A stretch of 51,812 nucleotides of DNA from Bacteroidota bacterium (GTDB lineage: Bacteria > Bacteroidota > Ignavibacteria > Kapaibacteriales > UBA2268). A program made the translations under genes and the position numbers. Positions 1 through 9,198 of this stretch are shown here, piece after piece. The notes below the pieces were generated by a model that was given only the letters and a program-made list of their open reading frames with translations, was not told the DNA's origin and did not search any database. Position 1 is the first letter of the stretch. Every line of letters starts with the position of its first letter. The stretch spans positions 1 to 51,812 of the forward strand of contig SCSM01000025.1 of assembly GCA_004322215.1 (NCBI GenBank). The letters run 5' to 3'.

Positions 1-2307
1 ATTTGAATAAAAAACAATACTATCGTTATACACTTTTACTTCAGTTGGATGGAAGATTACATTAAATTCAAAATACTTACCCGGATTGATAATTAATGAA
101 TTAATAGTATCAATCTTAGGCAGATCTGTTATAAATACAGTGTCACCCGGAACAGAATATCCTGTTAATAACAAATCAGAATCCTGAGAGAAATTTTCAA
201 TTTCCAAAGTAGCTTTTATTGAATCCTTAATCTTTATATCCTTTTTACCAAAATCATAATCTGAAGCTGAAATCATCGACTTCGGTTTCTCCAAATCATT
301 AATATTTATCCAATAAATATTATTCGGGTGAATATCATCAGAGTATCGTGCAAAAAAAGTATCCCCATATTTTTTAAATGTTTCAATGATTTTACCATTA
401 TTTGGGAAATTTATATACTTCCATTTACTTCTGTCATAAATATTGTTAGTAAAGAATAATGTATCTTTTATAGCAATGAAAATCGTATCATTACTATTAA
501 ATATTCCATTATTTATTAATACCTCATAATCATTACCTGTTTCTTTGTATGAGTATATTTTGTTTATCGTTCGAGTTCCAAAATCCAAAATTTCTAATAT
601 TACATTTGAATCTATAAAATTAAAATTGAACATCGCAAGTGCAGGCTTATTATCTATTGTTATTTCTTTGTAATACAAAATACTGTCTGCATCTGGATAT
701 TTTTTTATTAATTCCCAACTTAATCCTTTATCTGATGTGTATCTAATTTCTCGAGTAGAGTCTATTGTATTAATACAATGTATTATAAAAGTATTTGTGT
801 CTTTAGCATAAATATAATTTATTACATAATTTGAGTCTTGATATTTACTAATCAAATCAAGGTCATTATTAAAAATAAGAATTTTTGTAAATCCTTTTTT
901 ATAATAGCTATAAGATGTTGTTATATAATTATTATTAATCTTTTGGATATTTTGAAAAAATGATAATTTGGGTATAAGTGGACTTGGTATAGAAGTACCA
1001 AAATTAAATTCAGTTATATCAGAATAGACAAAAGTCTTTCCATAATCATGAGATATTATTGCTTTAACATCCTGGTAAGGCCAATAACTCCCAATAAAAA
1101 ACAAAACTGAGTCTATCTTATTAAAGTATTTTAATTTTAAATAAAAATAATTTTTGTATTCCGGACATATTTTAGTATCAACTCTCGGCTTGAAAGTTAA
1201 TCCATTATTTTCGCTAATATATAACTCATTATATAATTCACCATAATAGAAACCATCATAAAAAAGATAGGTTGAATCATTTATTATGTCTGGAAGAGAA
1301 TAAAAATTACCGCCAGAAAAATCGGAAATAACTTTAAATTCGTTATCATTTAAATCAATAGTTAAGATTAACTTTTTATTACCGACAATTATCAATTTAT
1401 TATTTACAATTGTAAAATCTTTGGGCCTGATGTTAGCAGTAACATAAGTATCTTCTAATTCCGATATTTTTTCAGCCGAATCTTTATTTATAACATTATA
1501 TAAAAATAAGGTAAAGTTTTCTTTGTTCGGATAATAATTACGTGGAAATTTAATGAAATAAATTTTACCATCAATTAATTTATAATTATCTACACTATCA
1601 TAAACAATTTGTGCAGAATTAAAATCCTGTGTTTTGTATATTTTATAACCTACTTTGGTATAAAAATAATTCGAGTCGAGTTCTATCTGAAAATAACTAT
1701 CAAAAGATGAATCTGATATAAATTTTTTTAAATCAATTGTATCAACTATAGCAAGGTTGGAATCAAATCTTAAAAATCTTGCAGAATCTATTGCTGCAAT
1801 AAGGTAATTTTTATAATATACAAGTGATTTTCTGTATTCATATTTATATGCAGAACCCAATGGCATTGAATATAGTTTGAACTCTTTACTTATTGTAAAG
1901 TCATCAGATAAAATTTTCAAATTACTGTCCGACCTGATAAAATATCCTTCAGGATATTTTATTACAGCTAAAATTGAATCATTTAAATTTGTAACTAAAT
2001 GCCAATTCAAACCTTTATCATTTGAACGGGCGACATCACCAGCATCGTTAAATGCAGTCATTATAGTATCATCCCAATATATTTTTATAATTATACCCCT
2101 ATCGAATACCTTAACTTGTTTCCATGTATTTGCAAAATCATAACTGATAAGCATAGAGCCATAATCCCCGAAAGCAATGATTGTATCATTCTTAGCTTCA
2201 ACTCCCCTGAAATTTATTATTAAGGGTTTGATTTCAAATTTGTTTGATAATGCTTGACTTGTATAAGAACACAAAATATAAGTGATAATAAAAACAAGCT
2301 TTTTCAT
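1..2307 (-). CDS. Secreted propeller-like protein with C-terminal ASH domain, cut by window edge
   Basis: The reverse strand is open without a stop for 769 codons from an ATG at 2307 to base 1, so the 3' end lies outside the window. A GGTGAAA ribosome site precedes the ATG. The N-terminus is a signal peptide (MKKLVFIITYILCSYT). The body repeats phrases such as 'S.DKGLNWHLV', 'SENNGLTFKPR', 'SHDYGKTFVYS' and 'SDKGLSWELI', typical of BNR/sialidase-type beta-propeller blades. The last 90 residues (DFGKKDIKIKDS ... ATLEIENFS ... VIFHPTEVKVYNDSIVF) fit an ASPM-SPD-2-Hydin Ig-like domain. Related Bacteroidota proteins usually end in a type IX sorting domain, which would lie beyond the edge. Ligand and function are unknown. 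Confidence 0.8.
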   Translation of the reverse strand, partial: MKKLVFIITYILCSYTSQALSNKFEIKPLIINFRGVEAKNDTIIAFGDYGSMLISYDFANTWKQVKVFDRGIIIKIYWDDTIMTAFNDAGDVARSNDKGLNWHLVTNLNDSILAVIKYPEGYFIRSDSNLKILSDDFTISKEFKLYSMPLGSAYKYEYRKSLVYYKNYLIAAIDSARFLRFDSNLAIVDTIDLKKFISDSSFDSYFQIELDSNYFYTKVGYKIYKTQDFNSAQIVYDSVDNYKLIDGKIYFIKFPRNYYPNKENFTLFLYNVINKDSAEKISELEDTYVTANIRPKDFTIVNNKLIIVGNKKLILTIDLNDNEFKVISDFSGGNFYSLPDIINDSTYLFYDGFYYGELYNELYISENNGLTFKPRVDTKICPEYKNYFYLKLKYFNKIDSVLFFIGSYWPYQDVKAIISHDYGKTFVYSDITEFNFGTSIPSPLIPKLSFFQNIQKINNNYITTSYSYYKKGFTKILIFNNDLDLISKYQDSNYVINYIYAKDTNTFIIHCINTIDSTREIRYTSDKGLSWELIKKYPDADSILYYKEITIDNKPALAMFNFNFIDSNVILEILDFGTRTINKIYSYKETGNDYEVLINNGIFNSNDTIFIAIKDTLFFTNNIYDRSKWKYINFPNNGKIIETFKKYGDTFFARYSDDIHPNNIYWININDLEKPKSMISASDYDFGKKDIKIKDSIKATLEIENFSQDSDLLLTGYSVPGDTVFITDLPKIDTINSLIINPGKYFEFNVIFHPTEVKVYNDSIVFYSN

Positions 2308-2503
2308 AATTTCACCAAGTTTATGTAAAATTCGTATTTAATACTATTGCAAAAACAAATAAAATCGTAAAATGTTACAAAATATAATAAAAAAAATATT
2401 TTTTATTTTTTTTTATGGGTGGGGGTAAGCCATTGATTATAAATCAGATATGAAATAATAATTATTACATAATTTTGTTGTTAATCATCACAAGAATCAG
2501 AAT

Positions 2504-2542
2504 AAAAAAAAGGAACCTGCTGTGCTAAGACTAACAGGTTCC
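2504..2542 (-). terminator. Rho-independent terminator of the OmpA-like gene
   Basis: Read on the minus strand, GGAACCTG (2542-2535) pairs perfectly with CAGGTTCC (2519-2512), and eight T follow (2511-2504). It sits 22 bases after the stop codon at 2565. Confidence 0.85.
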
Positions 2543-2564
2543 CCCAAAATTTTTAATAAAACAA

Positions 2565-3284
2565 TTAAAAAGATTCGACAACAAAATAAGTAGGTCCGAC
2601 ATATCTTTTTCCCTTAGGCATTTTCTTGCTTGGCGGAGGTTGAGTCGGATCTGTTTGGTCAGAACCATAAGTCAGAATCCTGTCGGATTCGATACCGTTT
2701 TTTATAAAGTAATCTTTTAATGAATTACATCTTCCTTCAGTTATAACTTTATTCTCATTAGGATTCTGGTCATTATCGGGAAAGCACAAAATCTGGAATC
2801 TTACACGTGAATTTTTCTGCATTGTCTCGAGAATATCTTTCAGGAAGAAATCCGAGCCGGCTCTGAGCTTCATCTTTCCGAGTTCGAAAGTAGGAACTTT
2901 GAGGGGTATTCTTAATCCTTTTGCTTTCGGCTTGATAAGAAAGTCGCGTGAAAATTCTGCATATTTATCAGTCGGCGGTATGTCAACTTCAAAATCCTGC
3001 TTGAAATAATCCACATCTCCGAAACGTATAAAATACTTTTCACCGGGCTTTAATCCGGTAATATAATAATAGCCATTTTGTTCAGCATTGCTGATTCCCC
3101 TGTAAACACGTTTGCCGTTGGCATCGAATGCTTCCATTTTAATACTGATTGCCTGGTGCGTGATTTCATTAAACACACTACCGGTCAGTGAAACAACCAG
3201 CTTGGTTAACTGTGAATGGCAGGGAGAAATCCCGACTACTGTAAATACAGTGTAAATAAAAATCAAAACTGCAATTCTTCGCAT
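2565..3284 (-). CDS. Secreted OmpA-like protein with N-terminal regulatory-like beta domain
   Basis: This is a 239-residue protein with a signal peptide over about residues 1-25. Residues 30-110 (VSLTGSVFNEITHQAISIKM ... YYITGLKPGEKYFIRF) look like a carboxypeptidase-regulatory-like/CNA-B beta-sandwich. Residues 130-239 resemble a degenerate OmpA C-terminal domain (FELGKMKL, S..FL, M..NSRVRFQI, R.NSLKDYFIKNGI). The GHTD-type core is replaced by CFPDND, so peptidoglycan binding is uncertain. It is probably periplasmic or attached to the outer membrane. It lies 11 bases after the WD40 gene and is probably co-transcribed with it, ending at the terminator at 2504-2542. Confidence 0.75.
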   Translation of the reverse strand: MRRIAVLIFIYTVFTVVGISPCHSQLTKLVVSLTGSVFNEITHQAISIKMEAFDANGKRVYRGISNAEQNGYYYITGLKPGEKYFIRFGDVDYFKQDFEVDIPPTDKYAEFSRDFLIKPKAKGLRIPLKVPTFELGKMKLRAGSDFFLKDILETMQKNSRVRFQILCFPDNDQNPNENKVITEGRCNSLKDYFIKNGIESDRILTYGSDQTDPTQPPPSKKMPKGKRYVGPTYFVVESF

Positions 3285-3295
3285 ATTTTTCTCCT

Positions 3296-4291
3296 TTATT
3301 TAATTTTATCTTTTTTCTTCTTAACCTGGTTAAGGAACCTGACAGTTCCATCGGCACATCCAAGAATAATTATGCTGGCATCGCTAACAAGGTCAACAGA
3401 CCAAATTTCGACACCGGCATTGAATGTCATAAGGTTTTCACCTGTCTTGATGTTCCATAGTTTTACCGTACTGTCGAGACTTGCAGATACGACTGTTTGA
3501 TTGTCTTCGGCAATCGAAACGTCCTGTATCAGTTCGTTATGTGCCTGTATGGAAAGTAATAGATTACCCTCGGGCATTTCCCATACTTTGATAACACCTG
3601 CCTCATCTGATGAAATCAAAAGCTTGCTGTCGAAGCTGTAAAGAACTGTTAGTACGGGTGCTTCATGTCCGGTTATTGTTTTCAACGGTTCTTTTGTTGT
3701 CAAATCGGTTGACCAGATTTTGATTGTCTTGTCATCGCTGCATGAAGCAATGTATTTGCCATCGTAACTGTATGCGACATTATTTGTTGGCTCGGTGTGT
3801 CCTCTGAGTGTCTTGATTTCACTTGCTAATCTTGTATCCCACAGCTTAACGGTTTTATCGAAACTTGTGCTTGCAATAAATGTACTACTGTCATCCTGGC
3901 TGAAATAAACTCCGATAACCTGATCCGTATGCCCCGTTAAAATGTTCAATTGTTCCCCTGTATTGACATCCCAAACTCTCACGGTCATATCTCCGGATCC
4001 GCTTGCCAGCCATTTATCATTGCCCGAAAAAGAAATGTTATTTACCTGTCCGAAATGTCCTTTCAAATGAAGTAATTCTTTGCCCTCGGGAAGACTCCAT
4101 ATCTTAATAGTCTCATCAAGACTGCAGGTTGCAACTTTTGTGTTGTTCTCGTTAACGAAAACCCCCAATACGTCACCGTCGTGCCTGCCTATTGTTTTCA
4201 TCTCGTATTTATAATCATCAGCCGCAATTGCCATTAGTGCAGATATGATAATTATGAGAGTAAACAATATGTACTTTTTCACTAACCTCAT
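3296..4291 (-). CDS. Secreted WD40-repeat protein
   Basis: This 331-residue protein begins with a signal peptide (MRLVKKYILFTLIIIISALMAIA, cleavage after about residue 23). About seven WD40 repeats follow, each with a GH ... S.D..IKIW/VKLW pattern (for example 'LDETIKIWSLPEGKELLHLKGH'-type blades), enough for one complete beta-propeller. Such domains are binding scaffolds; no catalytic residues are expected. The export signal suggests the periplasm or cell surface. The OmpA-like gene follows 11 bases downstream, so the two may work together at the envelope, but the partner is unknown. Confidence 0.85.
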   Translation of the reverse strand: MRLVKKYILFTLIIIISALMAIAADDYKYEMKTIGRHDGDVLGVFVNENNTKVATCSLDETIKIWSLPEGKELLHLKGHFGQVNNISFSGNDKWLASGSGDMTVRVWDVNTGEQLNILTGHTDQVIGVYFSQDDSSTFIASTSFDKTVKLWDTRLASEIKTLRGHTEPTNNVAYSYDGKYIASCSDDKTIKIWSTDLTTKEPLKTITGHEAPVLTVLYSFDSKLLISSDEAGVIKVWEMPEGNLLLSIQAHNELIQDVSIAEDNQTVVSASLDSTVKLWNIKTGENLMTFNAGVEIWSVDLVSDASIIILGCADGTVRFLNQVKKKKDKIK

Positions 4292-4542
4292 AATTTACCT
4301 CAAAAGTTTAATGAATAATTTTCTTTCATCTTCAATAATTTTTATAATGATATATATTTTAGCCGAGCTTTATTTATGTTTCGATATATTAATATCGACG
4401 TTTAAAATAAATTTAATATTACTTAAATCTCATCTTATTTAAATGATTTTTAATAAATTTTAAATAAAGTCCCTAAAATTAAAAAAAAATTCGGATTATT
4501 GCGAAGGAAATTGAAAATAATTTGAAATTAAATTGATTTTAT

Positions 4543-6735
4543 ATGCTTTTTTCAGGAAAAATCAGCTTTGGTATTGTATTTCCAATTTCTATACTGGGAT
4601 TCTCATCTATAATAACACAACTTGTTGTTTTACGCGAATTCCAATCTGTACTCGATGGCAACGAATTGGTTTATGGTTTGTTCTTTGCTGTATGGATGAC
4701 AATTACTGCTGCAGGAGCAAAACTTGGAAAATATTTTGAAAGTAATAAAAGTAACCGGTTTGTTTTCATATTTATTCAATTATCATTTGCAATACTTCCG
4801 GCGTTTATGGTTTTCTTCCTTCGCTATCTGAGATTTCAGCTTTTTGATTTTGGTGTTAGTCTCAACATTATTGAAATTTTGATTTATGTTATTATCATAT
4901 TAGCACCCTTCTGTATGGTATCTGGGTTATTATTCACAAAGTATTGTGTAATTCTGTCAAAACAATCCAATGAAATTCCGAAAGCATATTTTTATGAAAC
5001 AATCGGCAGTATAACAGGCGGTTTAATATTCAGCATTCTTTTGATATATTTATTTAATGTTTTTCAATCACTTTCATTTCTATTTATTGTAAATATAATA
5101 TCAATAATTTTTTTCACTTTATTCTTAAGGTATTATGGAATTGTAGAATTAAATAAAATTGGTATTAGAAAATACATATTCATCTTTTTGATTTTATCAT
5201 TAATACCCACTGCTTTCCCATTCCTTACAAATATTGACAAAGAAACTAAGAAATACTTATTCAAAGGACAAAGAATTCTTGAAACAAAAGATACCCCATA
5301 CGGAAACATCGTTGTAACCGAAACCGGGAGGCAAATTAATTTTTTCAGCGATGGGATGCTGCTTTTCTCAACGGGTAATCCTGTCGTTGCTGAAGAATCC
5401 GTTCATTATGCACTTTCTCAAATAAAATCACACAATCACATTTTGTTAATATCAGGTGGAATTTGCGGGCTGACAAATGAAATTCTCAAATATAATCCTT
5501 CAACGATTGATTATACTGAAATTGACCCTGAATTAATTCATCTCGGAAATAAATTCACACAATTTTCCTCCGATAAAAGAGTGAAAATCATAAATGAAGA
5601 TTCACGGCAATTCATAAAAAAGACAAAAACAATTTATAATGCAGCAATAATCTTTTTACCGGAACCTTCTACGGCACAGTTAAACAGATACTATACCTAT
5701 GAGTTTTTTGTTGAACTTAAATCCAAATTAAACAAACAGGGAATAATTACTACAGCACTTCCCTTAACAGAAAATTATATAAGCAAAGAAGCTTCAGACC
5801 TCAATTCATCATTATACAATACGTTGAAATTAGTATTTAAAAATGTTATAATCATTCCGGGAGGAAAAAATTTCTATATTTGCTCTGATAAGCAATTGAG
5901 TTACAAAATAGGTGAATTGATAGATTCTGCAGCCATCGATAATATTTACGTAAATAAATATTATTATGATGAACTTTCAACAAAGCAAAGAGCAGAAAAT
6001 ATTTTGAAGTCGATTAGTTCAAAACAAAAAGTTAATTATGATTTTCATCCCATAGTTTATTTTCAACAAATACAATACTGGCTAAGTTACTTCAAAATTA
6101 ATCATAATATTCTATTGGGAATCCTGATTATACCATTCATTTTTGTTTTGATAAAAATGAAACCTCTGGGTATCGGCTTGTTTGTAAGCGGATTTACATC
6201 CATAGCTGCCGAACTAATTATCATATTTGCATTTCAGTTTATTTTCGGTAATGTTTATTATATGATAAGTCTGATAATCATATCATTCATGTTGGGATTA
6301 GCATCCGGTGTAAGAATTTTCAAAAGAACGAATAACCTGAAAAAATTTATAATAAGTCAATTTTTTCTTTGCATATATATTACATTACTTCCACATGCAT
6401 TATTTCTTATCAGAGGTATTTCAGAATATTATGTAATTTCAGTAATAATCATCATACTTCTGACAATTATTGGAGCTGCTTTTGTCGGTATTCAATTTTC
6501 ATTTGCCACAGGAAATTCGAATAAACAACTTTTGATAAGAAAAAAGAAAAATATATCCACATCGGTAATTGCTTCAGAAGCGTACAGTGCGGATTTATTC
6601 GGTTCTGCCTTTGGCTCTCTTTTGATTACTACAGTGTTTCTTCCAACTTTTGGATTAATTAATCTTGGTTTCTTTATTGGAGTTGCAAATCTGTTTAGTG
6701 TATTATTAGTAATAGTAACCACAAGAAATAAATAA
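4543..6735 (+). CDS. Polytopic membrane protein with central spermidine-synthase-like domain
   Basis: This 730-residue protein has three parts. Residues 1-230 carry about seven hydrophobic segments. Residues 240-480 resemble spermidine synthase, with a nucleotide-binding stretch (LLISGGICGLTNEIL), the acidic 'DYTEIDPELI' after strand 2, and a following 'VKIINEDSRQFIK'. Residues 510-730 return to membrane helices. The family is known as fused MFS/spermidine synthase. The second Gly-rich motif reads GGICG rather than the usual GGGDG, so aminopropyl transfer is unproven. The start codon has no strong ribosome site. It stands alone, 115 bases before the MATE gene. Confidence 0.75.
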   Translation: MLFSGKISFGIVFPISILGFSSIITQLVVLREFQSVLDGNELVYGLFFAVWMTITAAGAKLGKYFESNKSNRFVFIFIQLSFAILPAFMVFFLRYLRFQLFDFGVSLNIIEILIYVIIILAPFCMVSGLLFTKYCVILSKQSNEIPKAYFYETIGSITGGLIFSILLIYLFNVFQSLSFLFIVNIISIIFFTLFLRYYGIVELNKIGIRKYIFIFLILSLIPTAFPFLTNIDKETKKYLFKGQRILETKDTPYGNIVVTETGRQINFFSDGMLLFSTGNPVVAEESVHYALSQIKSHNHILLISGGICGLTNEILKYNPSTIDYTEIDPELIHLGNKFTQFSSDKRVKIINEDSRQFIKKTKTIYNAAIIFLPEPSTAQLNRYYTYEFFVELKSKLNKQGIITTALPLTENYISKEASDLNSSLYNTLKLVFKNVIIIPGGKNFYICSDKQLSYKIGELIDSAAIDNIYVNKYYYDELSTKQRAENILKSISSKQKVNYDFHPIVYFQQIQYWLSYFKINHNILLGILIIPFIFVLIKMKPLGIGLFVSGFTSIAAELIIIFAFQFIFGNVYYMISLIIISFMLGLASGVRIFKRTNNLKKFIISQFFLCIYITLLPHALFLIRGISEYYVISVIIIILLTIIGAAFVGIQFSFATGNSNKQLLIRKKKNISTSVIASEAYSADLFGSAFGSLLITTVFLPTFGLINLGFFIGVANLFSVLLVIVTTRNK

Positions 6736-6849
6736 CAATTCCAATAAATTATCAGCACAATCAATTATTATTATAACAATTTTGAAATATAATATTTGAA
6801 ACAAATCTATTTCAAATTCGTTTTAATCCCTTGACTTTTTCTAAAACAA

Positions 6850-8232
6850 ATGAATAACATGGAACATACAGATAGATTAGGTAAGGAAAAAATAGGCAAG
6901 TTGTTATGGGACTTTTCAGTACCTGCAATCATAGGAATGATTGTAATGGCTTCCTATAATGTTATAGATAGAATTTTTGTAGGGAGAGGAGTAGGACCTC
7001 TTGCTTTATCAGGAATAGCAATTTCATTTCCGTTAATAATTGTAGTTATAGCATTCGGAATGCTTATTGGTATTGGTGCAACTGCAATGGTATCCATAAA
7101 ACTTGGTGAAGGCAAGAAAGAAGATGCAGAAATTGTTGCAGGCAATGGATTGATATTAGCAATTTTTATTTCGATTATATTAACTGCATTAGGTTATATT
7201 TTTATTGACCCTTTGATAAGAATGCTCGGTGCAACAGGACAGGTATATAAATATTCGCGGGACTTTATCGAACTTGCTTTAATAGGAATAATATTTCAGG
7301 CAATTGCATTCACAATGAACAACATAATTCGTGGTGAAGGTAATCCGAAAATGGCAATGTTCACAATGATTATCAGTGCAGTAATCAATACGATTCTGAA
7401 TCCGATTTTTATATTCGGATTTCACTGGGGCGTAAAAGGTTCGGCACTTTCTACGATAATAGCACAACTTATCGGTTCGGTTTGGGTACTGTCCTACTTT
7501 TTTAGTAAAAAAAGCACAATAAAACTCCGATGGAAAAATTTAATTCCTCAGAAAGAAATTGTTTTAGGAATGCTTTCAATAGGAATTTCTCCTTTCATGA
7601 TGCAATTTGCATCTTCTGTCGTTGTATTAATTGCAAACCGAAATCTTGCATTATACGGTGGAGATCTGGCAATAGCTGCACTCGGAATTATTAATAGTAT
7701 TTTCATGATAATTTTCATGCCTGTAATAGGAATTAATCAGGGCATGCAGCCGATAGTAGGGTATAACTACGGGGCAAAACAATATGAAAGAGTTTTGCAA
7801 ACATTAAAAAAAGGAATGTTTTATGCTTCGGCAATTTGTGTATTAGGATTCCTGATAATATTCATTTTCGATGAGCAGATTGTTATGCTATTCAGTTCCA
7901 GCGAAGCAAAATTAATTCAGATTGGTGCACATGGAATGAGAATATATTTCCTGATGCTTCCCTTTCTTGGTTTTATAATCATTGCTGCAAGTTATTTCCA
8001 GGCAGTTAAGAAAGCTAAATTCTCGATTGTTCTTACTATGCTCAGGCAGGTTATTATATTAATACCTATGCTGTTGATTTTACCTCATTTCTTCAGAATT
8101 GACGGGGTGTGGGCTTCAATTCCTATTGCAGATGGTATCACGTCTATTCTTGCTTTGATTTTCCTTTTTATTGAACTCCGAAAACTCAGGTCAATGAAGG
8201 AAGTACCACTTGAATTGACAATAGAAGATTAA
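6850..8232 (+). CDS. MATE family efflux transporter
   Basis: This 460-residue integral membrane protein has about twelve helices arranged as two similar halves, typical of multidrug and toxin extrusion antiporters driven by Na+ or H+. Family features include the N-terminal 'LLWDFSVPAIIGMIVMASYN' helix, 'IDRIFVGRGVGPLALSGIAI', and 'GINQGMQPIVGYNYGAKQYE' at the start of the second half. The substrate cannot be read from the sequence. It precedes the sugar cluster by about 200 bases and could in principle be an unrelated neighbour. The start is the first of two close ATG codons (6850 and 6859). Confidence 0.9.
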   Translation: MNNMEHTDRLGKEKIGKLLWDFSVPAIIGMIVMASYNVIDRIFVGRGVGPLALSGIAISFPLIIVVIAFGMLIGIGATAMVSIKLGEGKKEDAEIVAGNGLILAIFISIILTALGYIFIDPLIRMLGATGQVYKYSRDFIELALIGIIFQAIAFTMNNIIRGEGNPKMAMFTMIISAVINTILNPIFIFGFHWGVKGSALSTIIAQLIGSVWVLSYFFSKKSTIKLRWKNLIPQKEIVLGMLSIGISPFMMQFASSVVVLIANRNLALYGGDLAIAALGIINSIFMIIFMPVIGINQGMQPIVGYNYGAKQYERVLQTLKKGMFYASAICVLGFLIIFIFDEQIVMLFSSSEAKLIQIGAHGMRIYFLMLPFLGFIIIAASYFQAVKKAKFSIVLTMLRQVIILIPMLLILPHFFRIDGVWASIPIADGITSILALIFLFIELRKLRSMKEVPLELTIED

Positions 8233-8434
8233 AATTAAATTTTAGGATAAGTATTTGATTTCAGATAATTTCATTCCGATATTGTAAGAATATATTGTCT
8301 GAATTATTTAGATATCATTATTTTAACTTATTCGAAAAAATTATTCTGCACAAAATTTATTTTAGTGACTTTTGCAATTCCCAACTTCACCTATTTTCAC
8401 TATTTTTGCACATTGTATTTATAATAATGGAAAA

Positions 8435-9193
8435 ATGCTTAAAACAAGAGTAATCCCATGCCTTCTTCTTAAGGATGGAGGATTTGTCAAAACTATTAAT
8501 TTCTCCAAACCGGGCTATCTTGGTGACCCGCGGAATATTGTTCGGCTTTTCAATGAGAAAGAAGTAGATGAAATTGTCATTCTCGATATTGAGGCAACGA
8601 GAAAAAAAAGAGAGCCATATTTTGAACTTCTTAAAGATATTGTTAGCGAAGCATTCATGCCGATTGCTTATGGCGGTGGTATTAAAACAATTGATGATAT
8701 TAAACAACTTTATAAAATAGGTATTGAAAAAGTTGTAATTAATTCACAATCTGTAAAAAGCCCGGAGTTCATAAAGGATGCATCCGATAGATTCGGTAGT
8801 CAGAGTATTGTTGTTTCAATTGACGTAAAGAAAAATTTGTTCGGAAAATTTAACGTTTATATCGAATCAGCAAGAAAAAACAGTAAACTTTCTCCAAACG
8901 AACATGCAAAGAGAATGGAAGAGTTCGGTGCAGGTGAAATCATTTTGAATTCGATAGACAAAGACGGAATGATGGAAGGATATGACCTTAAAATGATTAA
9001 TACGGTAGCTTCTGCAGTTTCGATTCCTGTTATTGCACTCGGCGGTGCAGGAAAATTGGAACATTTTCGTGATGCGGTGAATGCAGGTGCTTCTGCGGTT
9101 TCTGCTGGTAGTATGTTTGTGTATCAGGGTATACACAAGGCGGTGCTTATTAATTACCCGGCACAGGAAGAATTGAAGGAATATTTGTTTTGA
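8435..9193 (+). CDS. HisF2/WbuZ-like cyclase homologue for sugar amidination
   Basis: This 252-residue (beta/alpha)8 barrel aligns with HisF over its length, but its neighbours are surface-sugar genes, not histidine genes. It starts MLKTRVIPCLLLKDG; an upstream in-frame ATG at 8372 would add an unrelated tail. By recalled Thermotoga HisF numbering, the catalytic Asp11 is Leu11 here, Asp130 is kept (IVVSID), and the ammonia-gate residues Arg5, Glu46, Lys99 and Glu167 (here 168) are all present. This fits the HisF2/WbuZ family, which passes ammonia from a HisH-type glutaminase to a WbpG-type amidotransferase. No HisH gene is visible nearby. The stop nearly touches the next gene. Confidence 0.85.
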   Translation: MLKTRVIPCLLLKDGGFVKTINFSKPGYLGDPRNIVRLFNEKEVDEIVILDIEATRKKREPYFELLKDIVSEAFMPIAYGGGIKTIDDIKQLYKIGIEKVVINSQSVKSPEFIKDASDRFGSQSIVVSIDVKKNLFGKFNVYIESARKNSKLSPNEHAKRMEEFGAGEIILNSIDKDGMMEGYDLKMINTVASAVSIPVIALGGAGKLEHFRDAVNAGASAVSAGSMFVYQGIHKAVLINYPAQEELKEYLF

Positions 9194-9198
9194 ACAAT

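Noticed and set aside
8371-8408. Bacteroidota-type promoter before the HisF2-like gene (TTTG ... TATTTTTG)
   Set aside because: The gap between the elements is 26 bases, longer than the usual range; only the -7 fits.
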